Below, in pieces: positions 15,831 through 24,271 of a stretch of DNA of 64,000 nucleotides. The translations under genes were made by a program, and so were the position numbers. Every line of letters starts with the position of its first letter. The stretch's first letter is position 1. Origin of the DNA: an uncultured Ruminococcus sp. (GTDB lineage Bacteria > Bacillota > Clostridia > Oscillospirales > Ruminococcaceae); assembly GCA_944388405.1 (NCBI GenBank), contig CALXIQ010000018.1:1-64000 (forward strand), written 5' to 3'. The notes beneath the pieces were generated by a model. That model was given only the letters and a program-made list of their open reading frames with translations, did no database searches and was not told where the DNA came from.

Positions 15831-15911
15831 ATGCAGAAAATACCGCAGTGTGCCCCTCAGGCTTGCACACACTATTTATGCGGTATAACCTGTGTTTTTA
15901 AGTTTTACTAA
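15831..15911 (+). promoter_or_regulatory. Structured asnB leader with possible leader peptide
   Basis: ATACCGCA (15840-15847) pairs with TGCGGTAT (15879-15886), with an inner GTGTGC/GCACAC stem (15848-15853 / 15865-15870). An open frame of 26 codons from ATG 15831 to TAA 15909-15911 runs through the whole hairpin; it has three Gln and four Cys codons and no Asn codon. It begins only about five bases after the predicted start and has no SD. The hairpin is clear; that the frame is translated is speculation. I saw no T-box signature. Confidence 0.45.
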
Positions 15912-15931
15912 TGCAGAAATGAGGAACTTAT

Positions 15932-17779
15932 ATGTGCGGTTTTGTTGGCTTTACAAATAAAATAAACGACGCTTCCATTGTCCTCGGCAAAATGATGGAC
16001 AGAATAAGACACCGCGGTCCCGATTCCGACGGTAAGTATGTTGATGAGCAGGTTGCAATGGGCTTTCGCAGGCTTTCTATCATCGACCTGTCCGACAAGG
16101 GCAGCCAGCCTATTTTTAACGAGGATAAGTCGGTTGTTATAACCTTTAACGGCGAGATATACAACTATCAGCAGCTGAGAGCAGAGCTGCTTGAAAAGGG
16201 ACACAGCTTTTACACCCAGACTGACACCGAGGTGCTTGTCCACGGCTACGAGGAATGGGGCGTTGATATGCTTAACAAGCTGAGAGGTATGTTCGGCTTT
16301 GTTATCTTCGACAAGAACAACAATCAGATTTTCGGCGCACGTGATTTCTTTGGCATCAAGCCGGTATACTACGCCCAGATGGGTGAAACCTTTATGTGGG
16401 GCAGCGAGATAAAAAGCTTTCTTGACCACCCTCACTTCAAAAAGGAGCTTAATGAAACCGCTCTTGAGAATTTTCTTACATTCCAGTACTCCCCTACTAC
16501 CGAAACCTTTTTCAAGAACGTATATAAGCTTCCTGCCGCTCACTATTTTATTTACAAGGACGGCAAAATGGAAGTCAAGCGTTACTGGGAGGTTAAGTTC
16601 ACTCCCGACGACAAGCCTGACCTTGACGAATGGGTGGACAGAATAACCGAAACCTTTAAAAACTCCGTAGAGGCTCACAAGATAGCCGACGTTGAGGTAG
16701 GTTCATTCCTTTCCAGCGGAGTAGATTCCAGCTATGTTGCCGCCGTTGCGGACGTTGACAAGACCTTTACCGTAGGCTTCGGCGAGGACGAGAAATACAA
16801 CGAGATAGGCTATGCAAAGGAGTTTTCCGCATATATACATAAGGAAAACAACTCGAAAGTTATTACTCCCGAAGAGTACTGGGGAAATTTCGCAAAAATT
16901 CAGTATCACATGGACGAACCTCTTGCCGACCCTGCGGCGGTAGCCCTCTTCTTTGTGTGTCAACTTGCCGCTCAGAAGGTTAAGGTTGTGCTTAGCGGAG
17001 AGGGTGCAGACGAAATATTCGGAGGATATAATATCTATCACAATCCTGCCGACATGGCGTCCTACAACAAAATACCAAGGCCTATAAGGCGTGCAATCGG
17101 CGCGGTGGCTCAGCATCTTCCCCATAAGCACGGAGTAAATTTCCTTATCAGAGGTTCTCAGGATTTGCAGGAGCGGTTTATCGGCAACGCCTTTATCTTC
17201 ACCGAAAAGGAGCGCAAGGAGCTGCTTAAAATAAAAACCGACGCTCCCTCTCCACAGGCTATTACAAAGCCTTTCTATGACAGATGCAAGGATAGCGACG
17301 AGGTTACCCAGATGCAGTATCTTGATTTGCACCTGTGGATGACCGGTGATATTCTGCTTAAAGCGGATAAAATGAGCATGGCTCACTCTCTGGAGCTTAG
17401 AGTGCCTTTCCTTGACAAGGAGGTTATGGCTTTGGCGGAGCAGATTCCCACCAAGCACCGTGTAACCAAAGAAAACACCAAATACGCAATGAGAATTGCC
17501 GCTTTAAAAGCGTGTCCTCCTCAGACTGCCAACAAGAAAAAGCTGGGCTTCCCTGTTCCCATAAGAGTATGGCTTAAGGAAGATAAGTATTACAATCTGG
17601 TGAAGGAAAAGTTTACTTCCCCGAGCGCCGCAAAATTTTTCAACACCCACAAGCTTGTACAGCTGCTCGACGAGCATAGAGCAGGTCATTACGATTATTC
17701 CAGAAAAATCTGGACAGTGTTTACCTTCCTTGTGTGGTATGACGTTTACTTCGGCAGCGATGTGGTTGAAGCAAGATAA
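15932..17779 (+). CDS. asnB: Asparagine synthetase, glutamine-hydrolysing
   Basis: 615 residues. Cys2 directly after the start Met is the nucleophile of the class II glutaminase domain (about residues 1-210; RHRGPDSDG, FNGEIYNY). The C-terminal synthetase domain has the pyrophosphate loop SSGVDSSY near residue 260 and LSGEGADEIFGGY near 350. It makes asparagine from aspartate, ATP and glutamine. GAGGA lies about 10 bases before the ATG. A monocistronic unit with its own promoter and terminator. Confidence 0.95.
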   Translation: MCGFVGFTNKINDASIVLGKMMDRIRHRGPDSDGKYVDEQVAMGFRRLSIIDLSDKGSQPIFNEDKSVVITFNGEIYNYQQLRAELLEKGHSFYTQTDTEVLVHGYEEWGVDMLNKLRGMFGFVIFDKNNNQIFGARDFFGIKPVYYAQMGETFMWGSEIKSFLDHPHFKKELNETALENFLTFQYSPTTETFFKNVYKLPAAHYFIYKDGKMEVKRYWEVKFTPDDKPDLDEWVDRITETFKNSVEAHKIADVEVGSFLSSGVDSSYVAAVADVDKTFTVGFGEDEKYNEIGYAKEFSAYIHKENNSKVITPEEYWGNFAKIQYHMDEPLADPAAVALFFVCQLAAQKVKVVLSGEGADEIFGGYNIYHNPADMASYNKIPRPIRRAIGAVAQHLPHKHGVNFLIRGSQDLQERFIGNAFIFTEKERKELLKIKTDAPSPQAITKPFYDRCKDSDEVTQMQYLDLHLWMTGDILLKADKMSMAHSLELRVPFLDKEVMALAEQIPTKHRVTKENTKYAMRIAALKACPPQTANKKKLGFPVPIRVWLKEDKYYNLVKEKFTSPSAAKFFNTHKLVQLLDEHRAGHYDYSRKIWTVFTFLVWYDVYFGSDVVEAR

Positions 17780-17802
17780 TCAATAAAATCATAGCTTAAC
17801 AT

Positions 17803-17836
17803 TGTCCCCTGTCTTAAAGGCTGGGGACATTTTTTC
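17803..17836 (+). terminator. Rho-independent terminator of asnB
   Basis: TGTCCCC (17803-17809) pairs with GGGGACA (17823-17829), then TTTTTTCC. Confidence 0.88.
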
Positions 17837-17856
17837 CTACAAAGCCATGTGCCTTG

Positions 17857-17903
17857 ATAAAAAGAGGGCGTTTGCAAAAGTCAAAAGACCTTGCAAGCAC
17901 TCT
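17857..17903 (-). terminator. Terminator of the HAD gene (minus strand)
   Basis: On the minus strand AGAG-GC-TTGCAA and TTGCAA-GC-CTCT arms (17891-17903 / 17863-17877) form an interrupted stem followed by TTTTTATC. Confidence 0.65.
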
Positions 17904-17916
17904 CTGATTTTTTATT

Positions 17917-18582
17917 TTATCTGCCGATTTCGCTTTTCAGATATACCATAACCTCATCAAGGCTTTCAAAGCATTTCTCTGCCATTGAAAGCATCTCCCC
18001 GTCAGGCGCAACAAGGTCTGGCACAAGCAGAGGTATCATGCCTGCACAATAAGCTGAAATTATGCCGTTTTTACTGTCCTCTATTGCCGCCGTTTGGGAA
18101 GGCTCAACTCCAAGGCGCATACAGGCGGTTTTGTATATTTCCGGGTCGGGCTTGCTGTGGGCAATCATATCCCCACCGATAATAACCTTGAAATACTTTT
18201 TAAGCCCGGTGCGCTCAAGATGCTCCATAATTTTTTGGTATCTTGACGACGACGCCAGCCCTACGGTAAAATCGATGCTGTAAAGATACTCAAGCAGCTG
18301 AACGGCACCCCGTTTTACGGGCATTCCGTCACGCTGAATTTTCTCTCTGACCCAGCTTTCAATAAAGCTGTGATACTCCTCCACGGGAAAATCCTCGCCG
18401 TATGTACGTCTCAGCAAAGCCACGGTATCGGGTATGCTCAGACCAATGCACTTTTTTGCGGTCCCCTCGATATCGGAAATGTTTTTATGCTCGCCCAGCA
18501 CGCTCCAGGCGTCAAGATACATTCTTTCAGTGTCAAACAAAACGCCGTCCATATCGAACACTACTGCTTTGATTCTACTCAT
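17917..18582 (-). CDS. HAD-superfamily phosphatase, beta-phosphoglucomutase-like
   Basis: 221 residues with all HAD motifs: I DMDGVLFDT (residues 10-18, nucleophile and acid/base Asp), II ASSSR, III the Lys in SKPDPEIY, IV AIEDSKNGI. A helical cap lies between motifs I and II. This subgroup includes beta-phosphoglucomutases and small sugar-phosphate phosphatases; the substrate cannot be set from sequence. It ends 15 bp after the upstream methyltransferase gene on the same strand, so the two are cotranscribed. Confidence 0.88.
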   Translation of the reverse strand: MSRIKAVVFDMDGVLFDTERMYLDAWSVLGEHKNISDIEGTAKKCIGLSIPDTVALLRRTYGEDFPVEEYHSFIESWVREKIQRDGMPVKRGAVQLLEYLYSIDFTVGLASSSRYQKIMEHLERTGLKKYFKVIIGGDMIAHSKPDPEIYKTACMRLGVEPSQTAAIEDSKNGIISAYCAGMIPLLVPDLVAPDGEMLSMAEKCFESLDEVMVYLKSEIGR

Positions 18583-18597
18583 AACAGCTTCTCCTTA

Positions 18598-19713
18598 TTA
18601 CTTAAAATACATATAAAGTGTGCACTTTATCATTCCGTTGTAAAGCTTGCGCTTTTTATCCGCCTTTTTGCCGAAAAACTTTTCAAAATCTTCATGAGGC
18701 GAAATTATATAGCAAGCCTTATCCTTTGAGGGGGACAAAACTTGACCGAGCTTTTTATAAAGTTCCTCCGCTTCCCTGATTTGCAACATTCTTTCGCCGT
18801 AAGGGGGATTGCACAGGGTAATGGAGTTATCAGGCTGAACAAGCTTTGAAATATCCTGTCGCCTTACCTCCAATTTTGAGGCTACCCCTGCTTTCTTGGC
18901 GTTTTCCATAGTGAGGGCGATGGCTTCGTCGTCGATATCAAAGCCTATTCCGTGGAATTTGCCCTGTCTGTCTATTTCGTCCATGGCGTCGCTGCGTTCT
19001 TGCTGCCAGACTTCCTGGGGTATCTGCTCCCAATTCTGGGCGGCGAATTTTCTTCTCAGCCCCGGAGCCACATTAAGGGCTTTGTAAGCCGCTTCTATAA
19101 GAAACGTTCCCGAACCGCACATAGGGTCGCACACCAACGAATCCGCCCTTACTCTGGCAAGGTCAATTATTCCTGCCGCAAGGGTTTCCTTTATAGGCGC
19201 GGCGTTGCTGTTTCTGCGATAGCCCCTTTTATGCAGACCGGCGCCGCTTGTATCAAGATACAGGGTGCAGATGTCCTTTAAAATGGTAAACTGCAACTGA
19301 TGCACCGCTCCGGTTTCCTCAAACCAGCTTACTTTGTATTTTGATTTAAGCCGCTCCACCGCCGCTTTCTTTATTATCTTCTGACAATCGGGAATGCTGT
19401 GAAGCTGTGAATTAAGAGAATGTCCCTTAACAGGAAAGGCGTCGCTTTTGCCGATAAAATCCTCCAGCGGCAGGGATTTTACTCCCTGAAAAAGCTGTTC
19501 AAAGCTTTTCGCCTCAAAGCTGCCCAGCTCGATAAGCACCCTTTCAGCAGTGGAAAGCCGCAGGTTTGCCCTGGCAAGTAGTGAGAAATCTCCGTCAAAG
19601 GATATTTTCCCGTCGGTGACGGTGAGATTTTCTCCGCCTATTTTGTTTATCTCATACTTAAGCACGCTTTCCAGACCGAAATGACAGGGACAGCAAAGCC
19701 TGATTTTATTCAT
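18598..19713 (-). CDS. RlmL/Trm14-type RNA N2-guanine methyltransferase
   Basis: 371 residues from ATG 19713, chosen because AGGAAG lies nine bases before it; the frame is open 15 codons further. An N-terminal THUMP RNA-binding domain (about residues 1-155) is followed by a SAM-dependent methyltransferase with DPMCGSGTFLIEAA and catalytic NPPYGERM. The family methylates N2 of guanine in 23S rRNA (RlmL-like) or tRNA. Which RNA is the substrate is not decided by the sequence. Confidence 0.9.
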   Translation of the reverse strand: MNKIRLCCPCHFGLESVLKYEINKIGGENLTVTDGKISFDGDFSLLARANLRLSTAERVLIELGSFEAKSFEQLFQGVKSLPLEDFIGKSDAFPVKGHSLNSQLHSIPDCQKIIKKAAVERLKSKYKVSWFEETGAVHQLQFTILKDICTLYLDTSGAGLHKRGYRRNSNAAPIKETLAAGIIDLARVRADSLVCDPMCGSGTFLIEAAYKALNVAPGLRRKFAAQNWEQIPQEVWQQERSDAMDEIDRQGKFHGIGFDIDDEAIALTMENAKKAGVASKLEVRRQDISKLVQPDNSITLCNPPYGERMLQIREAEELYKKLGQVLSPSKDKACYIISPHEDFEKFFGKKADKKRKLYNGMIKCTLYMYFK

Positions 19714-19737
19714 ACTCACAATCTTCCTTTCACAGCA

Positions 19738-19768
19738 AAGCCTCCGTCGGATTTCCAAACGGAGGCTT
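19738..19768 (-). terminator. Hairpin between the PBP and methyltransferase genes
   Basis: AAGCCTCCGT (19738-19747) pairs perfectly with ACGGAGGCTT (19759-19768). On the minus strand it follows the PBP gene and is trailed only by TTTGCTG, so termination may be partial. Confidence 0.6.
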
Positions 19769-19794
19769 AATATTTGTTTTTTCCCGTAAGCTTT

Positions 19795-21996
19795 TTACCA
19801 ATGTGAGCCCGAGCAGTATTCAGGAACGTTGGTCTGCTTATAGTAACCTGTTGCCGTTGACGAACAGCCGTTGCCTGCCAGCAATCCCGTTCTGGTGCAA
19901 TACCTTGCTTCCACTACGGAATCGGGCATTTCAAAATCTTTTGTTTCTTCCGATTCAGCTATATCTCCGAAAATGTTTTTCCAGATAGCGCCGATGTTCT
20001 GATACTGGCTTGTGGGGATTCTTTCAAGCTGGTCGTAGCCTATCCATACTCCGCTTACATACTCGGGAGTACAGCCTACAAACGACAGGTCGTTCCAGTC
20101 TGAGGATGTACCGGTCTTTCCGGCAAGAGTTGTGGTGTTAAGCCTTGCATAACGACCTGTTCCCTGGGACTGTGTGATAACAGTCTGCATCATTTCGTTC
20201 ATAACATAAGCGGTAGATTCGCTTATTGCTTGCTTGTAGCCTTCGTTTTTCTCGTAGATAACGTTGCCTGCGGCGTCCTCAATTCTTGAAATGTAGGAAA
20301 CCTCGTACTTTTTACCGCCGTTTCCGAAAATCATATACGCACCCACAAGCTCCTCAAGCTTGATACCGTTGGTAAGACCTCCTACCGTTACAGGAGAGTA
20401 GTTTATATCGTCCTCGGTAAGGGTGGTTATATCAAGCTTTTCTACAAGGAAATTGTAGGAATAAGCCGGAGTCATCTGCTCAATAAGCTGTGCAGGACAG
20501 GTATTAAGCGACCTCATAAGCATCTGCCAGGTGAAGTAGTTGTTATAAGACCAGTTTTCACTGCTTCCCGTTTCTGAATAGTTTACCGGCCACTGCCGCT
20601 CCTCGCCGTCCTCGATAATTGTAATAGGTTCATCCCTGAACAGCGTTGACCACGTCATAAGGTCCTGGTCAAGGGCAGGGGCATATGAAGCAATTGGCTT
20701 TATACAGGAACCCGGCGACCTCTGAGCGTCGGTTGCGTTGTTCCAGATACGGGATTCCGTCTTTTCATCTCGCCCTCCCACTACGGCAAGCACGTTGCCT
20801 TCGTAGTCCATGGCGATAAATCCTGCCAGCAGCTCGTCGTCGTCAAAATAGTAGCTCTGGAAATTTGACGCATCCTGCATTTCCTCTTCCACTCTGGTCT
20901 GCATTTCCATATCAACGGTGGTGTATATGGTATATCCGCCGTCGTACAGTCTGGTCTGAGCCACCGAAGTATCAATGCCCGACCTTTCAGCAATAATCTC
21001 TATTGCCTGCTCTATCGCCTCGTCCATAAAATAGGAGGTTGGACCCTGGTCTACCGTTTCGTCCTCATAAATCGTTGTGCTTGAATAATCGGGATCTCCC
21101 GTTACGACGATTTCCTCGTTAAGCGCCTGTTCGTATTCGTCGTCGGAGATAGCTCCGTTTTCCAGCATGTGGTCAAGGCAGTATTTTTGTCTTACTTTAT
21201 ATCTTTCGGGATTATCATAAGGATTGTAATTGGCAGGCGATGTGGTCATTCCTGCCAGCACCGCAGCTTCTGCAAGGGACAGTTCAGAAACGTCCTTGCC
21301 GAAATAGAAATTCGCAGCAGCCTGCACGCCTATAATATCATGCTCCCACGTGTTCAGAGATATGATATTGAGATAACACTGGAGAATATCCTCCTTGGTA
21401 TAGGTTTTCTCAACGTTTATTGCTCTAAAAATTTCCCTTATCTTACGCTCTACGCCCGCAGTTCCGCTGACCTCGTCATCACCGGTTATATTTTTTATAG
21501 TCTGCTGGGTTATTGTAGAACCGCCCTGTGTTATGCCTGTAAGGGTTCTTATGATTGCGGCGAAGGTTCGCTTGAAATCCACGCCGTCATGGGAATAAAA
21601 ACGCTCGTCCTCGGTATATACAAATGCGTCCCTGACATGCTGGGGAATATCCTCAAGATCAACCCACTGAATCTTTTTCTGCTGATTTCTCAAAGCATAG
21701 TAAAGCAGATACTCCTGTGATTCCGGGTCGTTTTCGTCGTAATCGGGATTTTCATACAGAAATCTTGAAATGTTGCTTGAAACCACGCTTCTGTCAAGAT
21801 TTACGGTATCGCTTGTATCGGCGAAATTAAGCACGTATATGGTAAGAGCCGTAACAAAAATCGAGCCGGTAATAATAACAATAAGGAAAAGAGAAAGCAC
21901 TAACGTCCCGAAAATCTTCAGCGCCTTTACCGCAGGACTGGGTTTCTTTTTATTCTTTTTATTGGTCTTAGAAGCCGTCTTTTTTATTTCTTCCAT
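19795..21996 (-). CDS. Class A penicillin-binding protein (PBP1a type)
   Basis: 733 residues. A basic cytoplasmic tail (KKTASKTNKKNKKKPS) and one membrane helix (about 29-55) lead to a GT51 glycosyltransferase (EDERFYSHDGVD; GGSTITQQTIKN near residue 158) and a transpeptidase with SCIK (active Ser near 430), SLNT and KTGTSSDW near 627. It polymerises lipid II and crosslinks peptidoglycan outside the membrane. An extended -10 promoter lies 197 bp upstream, leaving a long leader with a strong hairpin (ATTCCGAA/TTCGGAAT, about 22027-22064). Confidence 0.95.
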   Translation of the reverse strand: MEEIKKTASKTNKKNKKKPSPAVKALKIFGTLVLSLFLIVIITGSIFVTALTIYVLNFADTSDTVNLDRSVVSSNISRFLYENPDYDENDPESQEYLLYYALRNQQKKIQWVDLEDIPQHVRDAFVYTEDERFYSHDGVDFKRTFAAIIRTLTGITQGGSTITQQTIKNITGDDEVSGTAGVERKIREIFRAINVEKTYTKEDILQCYLNIISLNTWEHDIIGVQAAANFYFGKDVSELSLAEAAVLAGMTTSPANYNPYDNPERYKVRQKYCLDHMLENGAISDDEYEQALNEEIVVTGDPDYSSTTIYEDETVDQGPTSYFMDEAIEQAIEIIAERSGIDTSVAQTRLYDGGYTIYTTVDMEMQTRVEEEMQDASNFQSYYFDDDELLAGFIAMDYEGNVLAVVGGRDEKTESRIWNNATDAQRSPGSCIKPIASYAPALDQDLMTWSTLFRDEPITIIEDGEERQWPVNYSETGSSENWSYNNYFTWQMLMRSLNTCPAQLIEQMTPAYSYNFLVEKLDITTLTEDDINYSPVTVGGLTNGIKLEELVGAYMIFGNGGKKYEVSYISRIEDAAGNVIYEKNEGYKQAISESTAYVMNEMMQTVITQSQGTGRYARLNTTTLAGKTGTSSDWNDLSFVGCTPEYVSGVWIGYDQLERIPTSQYQNIGAIWKNIFGDIAESEETKDFEMPDSVVEARYCTRTGLLAGNGCSSTATGYYKQTNVPEYCSGSHW

Positions 21997-22192
21997 AATG
22001 CAAACCTTTCATAGTAAATTCCGAATCTGCTCAGGAATTTCGCACCTCCCGCCTTCGGAATCCATTTACCGTTCAACACATTACATCTTCCGTCGTAAAA
22101 ATCATACAAATAACGTACTGCTTATGGTTATGCTTAACCAAAAAGCTGTCGATATTCCGCTTAGCCTTGAACATATGCAAAGACTTTTTAAT

Positions 22193-22201
22193 ATTATACC
22201 A
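22193..22201 (-). promoter_or_regulatory. Extended -10 promoter of the PBP gene
   Basis: Minus strand TGGTATAAT; no good -35 box. It lies directly after the terminator of the ispH-S1 gene. Confidence 0.6.
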
Positions 22202-22210
22202 CACAAAAAC

Positions 22211-22241
22211 AAAAAAGTAAAGGGGACGATAACTCGCCCCC
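22211..22241 (-). terminator. Terminator after ispH-S1
   Basis: On the minus strand GGGGGCGA pairs with TCGTCCCC around a four-base loop, followed by TTTACTTTTTTG. Confidence 0.75.
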
Positions 22242-22276
22242 ATGAGTTTTAAGAATTTTTTAAGACCTTAAAAGGC

Positions 22277-24271
22277 TTATTCCTCAGCTTCAGCTTCCTC
22301 GGCTGCCTCTGTTTCATCAGCCTGAGCTTCCTCAGCTTCTTCAGGCTCCTCGTCCTTAAGCAAAGCTCTCATCGAAAGGCTGATTCTCTTTTTGTCAAGA
22401 TCAATCTCAGTTATCTGAGCGTCAACAACCTGACCTACCGAAAGAATATCCGCAACATTGTCAACTCTCTGATTTGCAATCTGAGAAATGTGAATAAGTC
22501 CGTCTATTCCGTTAATTATCTGAGCGAACGCTCCGAAGGATGTAATTGAAACGATTGTAGCCTTAACAACCTGTCCTACCTGATAATTCGCCTTGAATAT
22601 CTCCCACGGATTTTCGGAATCCTTCTTGTAAATCAGAGAAACCTTTTTGGTTTCGGGGTCTATATCCTTGATCTTTACTTCAATCTTATCGCCTACGCTT
22701 ACAACGTCGGAAGGATGCTTGATTCTGTTCCATGACAGATCCATTCTTCTTACAAGACCGTCAACTCCGCCCAGATCAACGAATACGCCGTAATCTGTAA
22801 TGGACTTAACTTCGCCGTTTACAATATCTCCTGCCTTGGCAGTCTCAAAGAACTTAGCCTGAGCCGCCTCTCTCTCCTCACGCTGTACCGCTCTTATCGA
22901 GCCTACTGCTCTCTGCTTGCCTTCGTTTACCTCAAGAATCTTGAATCTTACCGTCTGCTTAAGCAGGTCGTTAAGATCAAAATCTCTTCTTGGAGCAGCC
23001 TGTGAAGCAGGTACAAATACCTTAACTCCGTTAGAGGAAACCAACACTCCGCCCTTTACAACGTTTGTAACTGTTCCGGTAAGAACTGCGTTTTCTTCCT
23101 TGGCGGCGCAGATCTTTTCAAATCCCAGCGCAGCGTCCACTCTCTTCTTAGACAGAGTTACAACGCCGTCCTGGTCGTTTGTCTTTACAACGATAAGCTC
23201 AACGGTATCGCCTACCTTAACAACGTCCTCAACCGACTTGGTTGGGTCATCGCTAAGCTCAGATACAGGAATTATGCCCTGCTGCTTAGTGCCCAGATCT
23301 ACATAAACTTCGCTGGCATTATAGCTCAGTACTGTGCCCGTTACCCTCTTTCCAATATGTATTGGCTTCAGAGAGTTTTCCATCTCCTCCACCCAGTTAA
23401 ATTCTTCTTCATTGTTCAACATTTCACTCATGGTTTGTTGTACCTCCTTGATTATATAAGCCGGAGTCGATGCACCGGCAGAAATCCCGATAAAATTTGC
23501 ACCCGATAAGTCTATATCGGCAAGCTCCTGCGCTCCTTCTATAAGATAGCATTTACAATATTCGCTGCAAACCGCCTGAAGCTTGTGGGTATTGGAGCTG
23601 TTTTTCCCTCCAACAATTATCATCACGTCAGCTTTTTTGGCAATGTCCGCCGCCTCCTGCTGACGCTCCGAAGTAGCGCTGCATATGGTATCAAATATAA
23701 GCGCCCCCGGCAGAAGCTTTTCAGCCAGAGCGCAACATTCGCTCCATGTCTTTTTATTATACGTGGTTTGCGCAAGAATTGCAAGCCTTTTGGGGTCAAA
23801 ATCCTGTTGTTTCACCAAAGTTTCAAGCTCTTCACATCCGCCAAACACAAACGACGGACCCTTACAGTGTCCTCTTATTCCAACAACCTCGGGATGACTT
23901 ATATCCCCGGCTATCAGTACAGTGAAACCGCTTTCGGACTTTTCACAGGCTATTTTATGAATCCTCGCCACAAACGGACAGGTTGCGTCCACAACATTGC
24001 AGCCTATTTCCGACAAACGTTCATAAACGTCCCGCCCGACCCCGTGAGAGCGTATAATAACGGTATGCTCGGGCTTTACCTCATCAAGCGAAACCGACCT
24101 GCAGCCTCTGGCCTCAAGATCGGTCACCACATTTTTGTTATGAATTATAGGACCTAACGTTACAACATTATTTCGGTTATCTAATTCATTATACACTATT
24201 TTCACGGCTCTGTCTACACCAAAACAGAATCCTGCCGTCTTAGCGGTACAAATTTTACAACTTCTTAACAT
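22277..24271 (-). CDS. ispH: IspH reductase fused to four S1 RNA-binding domains
   Basis: 664 residues. Residues 1-285 are 4-hydroxy-3-methylbut-2-enyl diphosphate reductase, the last step of the MEP isoprenoid pathway; the three Fe-S cysteines are in GFCFGVDRAV, DATCPFV and DTICSATSERQ. Residues about 300-630 hold four S1 domains, as in GKRVTGTVLSYNASEVYVDL and VNGEVKSITDYGVFVDLGG; the tail is very acidic (Glu/Ala). This IspH-RpsA-like fusion is known in Clostridia. The S1 part may replace or assist ribosomal protein S1. The ATG abuts the stop of the cmk-plsC gene. Confidence 0.94.
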   Translation of the reverse strand: MLRSCKICTAKTAGFCFGVDRAVKIVYNELDNRNNVVTLGPIIHNKNVVTDLEARGCRSVSLDEVKPEHTVIIRSHGVGRDVYERLSEIGCNVVDATCPFVARIHKIACEKSESGFTVLIAGDISHPEVVGIRGHCKGPSFVFGGCEELETLVKQQDFDPKRLAILAQTTYNKKTWSECCALAEKLLPGALIFDTICSATSERQQEAADIAKKADVMIIVGGKNSSNTHKLQAVCSEYCKCYLIEGAQELADIDLSGANFIGISAGASTPAYIIKEVQQTMSEMLNNEEEFNWVEEMENSLKPIHIGKRVTGTVLSYNASEVYVDLGTKQQGIIPVSELSDDPTKSVEDVVKVGDTVELIVVKTNDQDGVVTLSKKRVDAALGFEKICAAKEENAVLTGTVTNVVKGGVLVSSNGVKVFVPASQAAPRRDFDLNDLLKQTVRFKILEVNEGKQRAVGSIRAVQREEREAAQAKFFETAKAGDIVNGEVKSITDYGVFVDLGGVDGLVRRMDLSWNRIKHPSDVVSVGDKIEVKIKDIDPETKKVSLIYKKDSENPWEIFKANYQVGQVVKATIVSITSFGAFAQIINGIDGLIHISQIANQRVDNVADILSVGQVVDAQITEIDLDKKRISLSMRALLKDEEPEEAEEAQADETEAAEEAEAEE

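Noticed and set aside
15826..15931. T-box or amino-acid riboswitch before asnB
   Set aside because: The leader is only about 105 bases and lacks the T-box GGGTGGNACCGCG signature; only a hairpin and a possible frame are seen.
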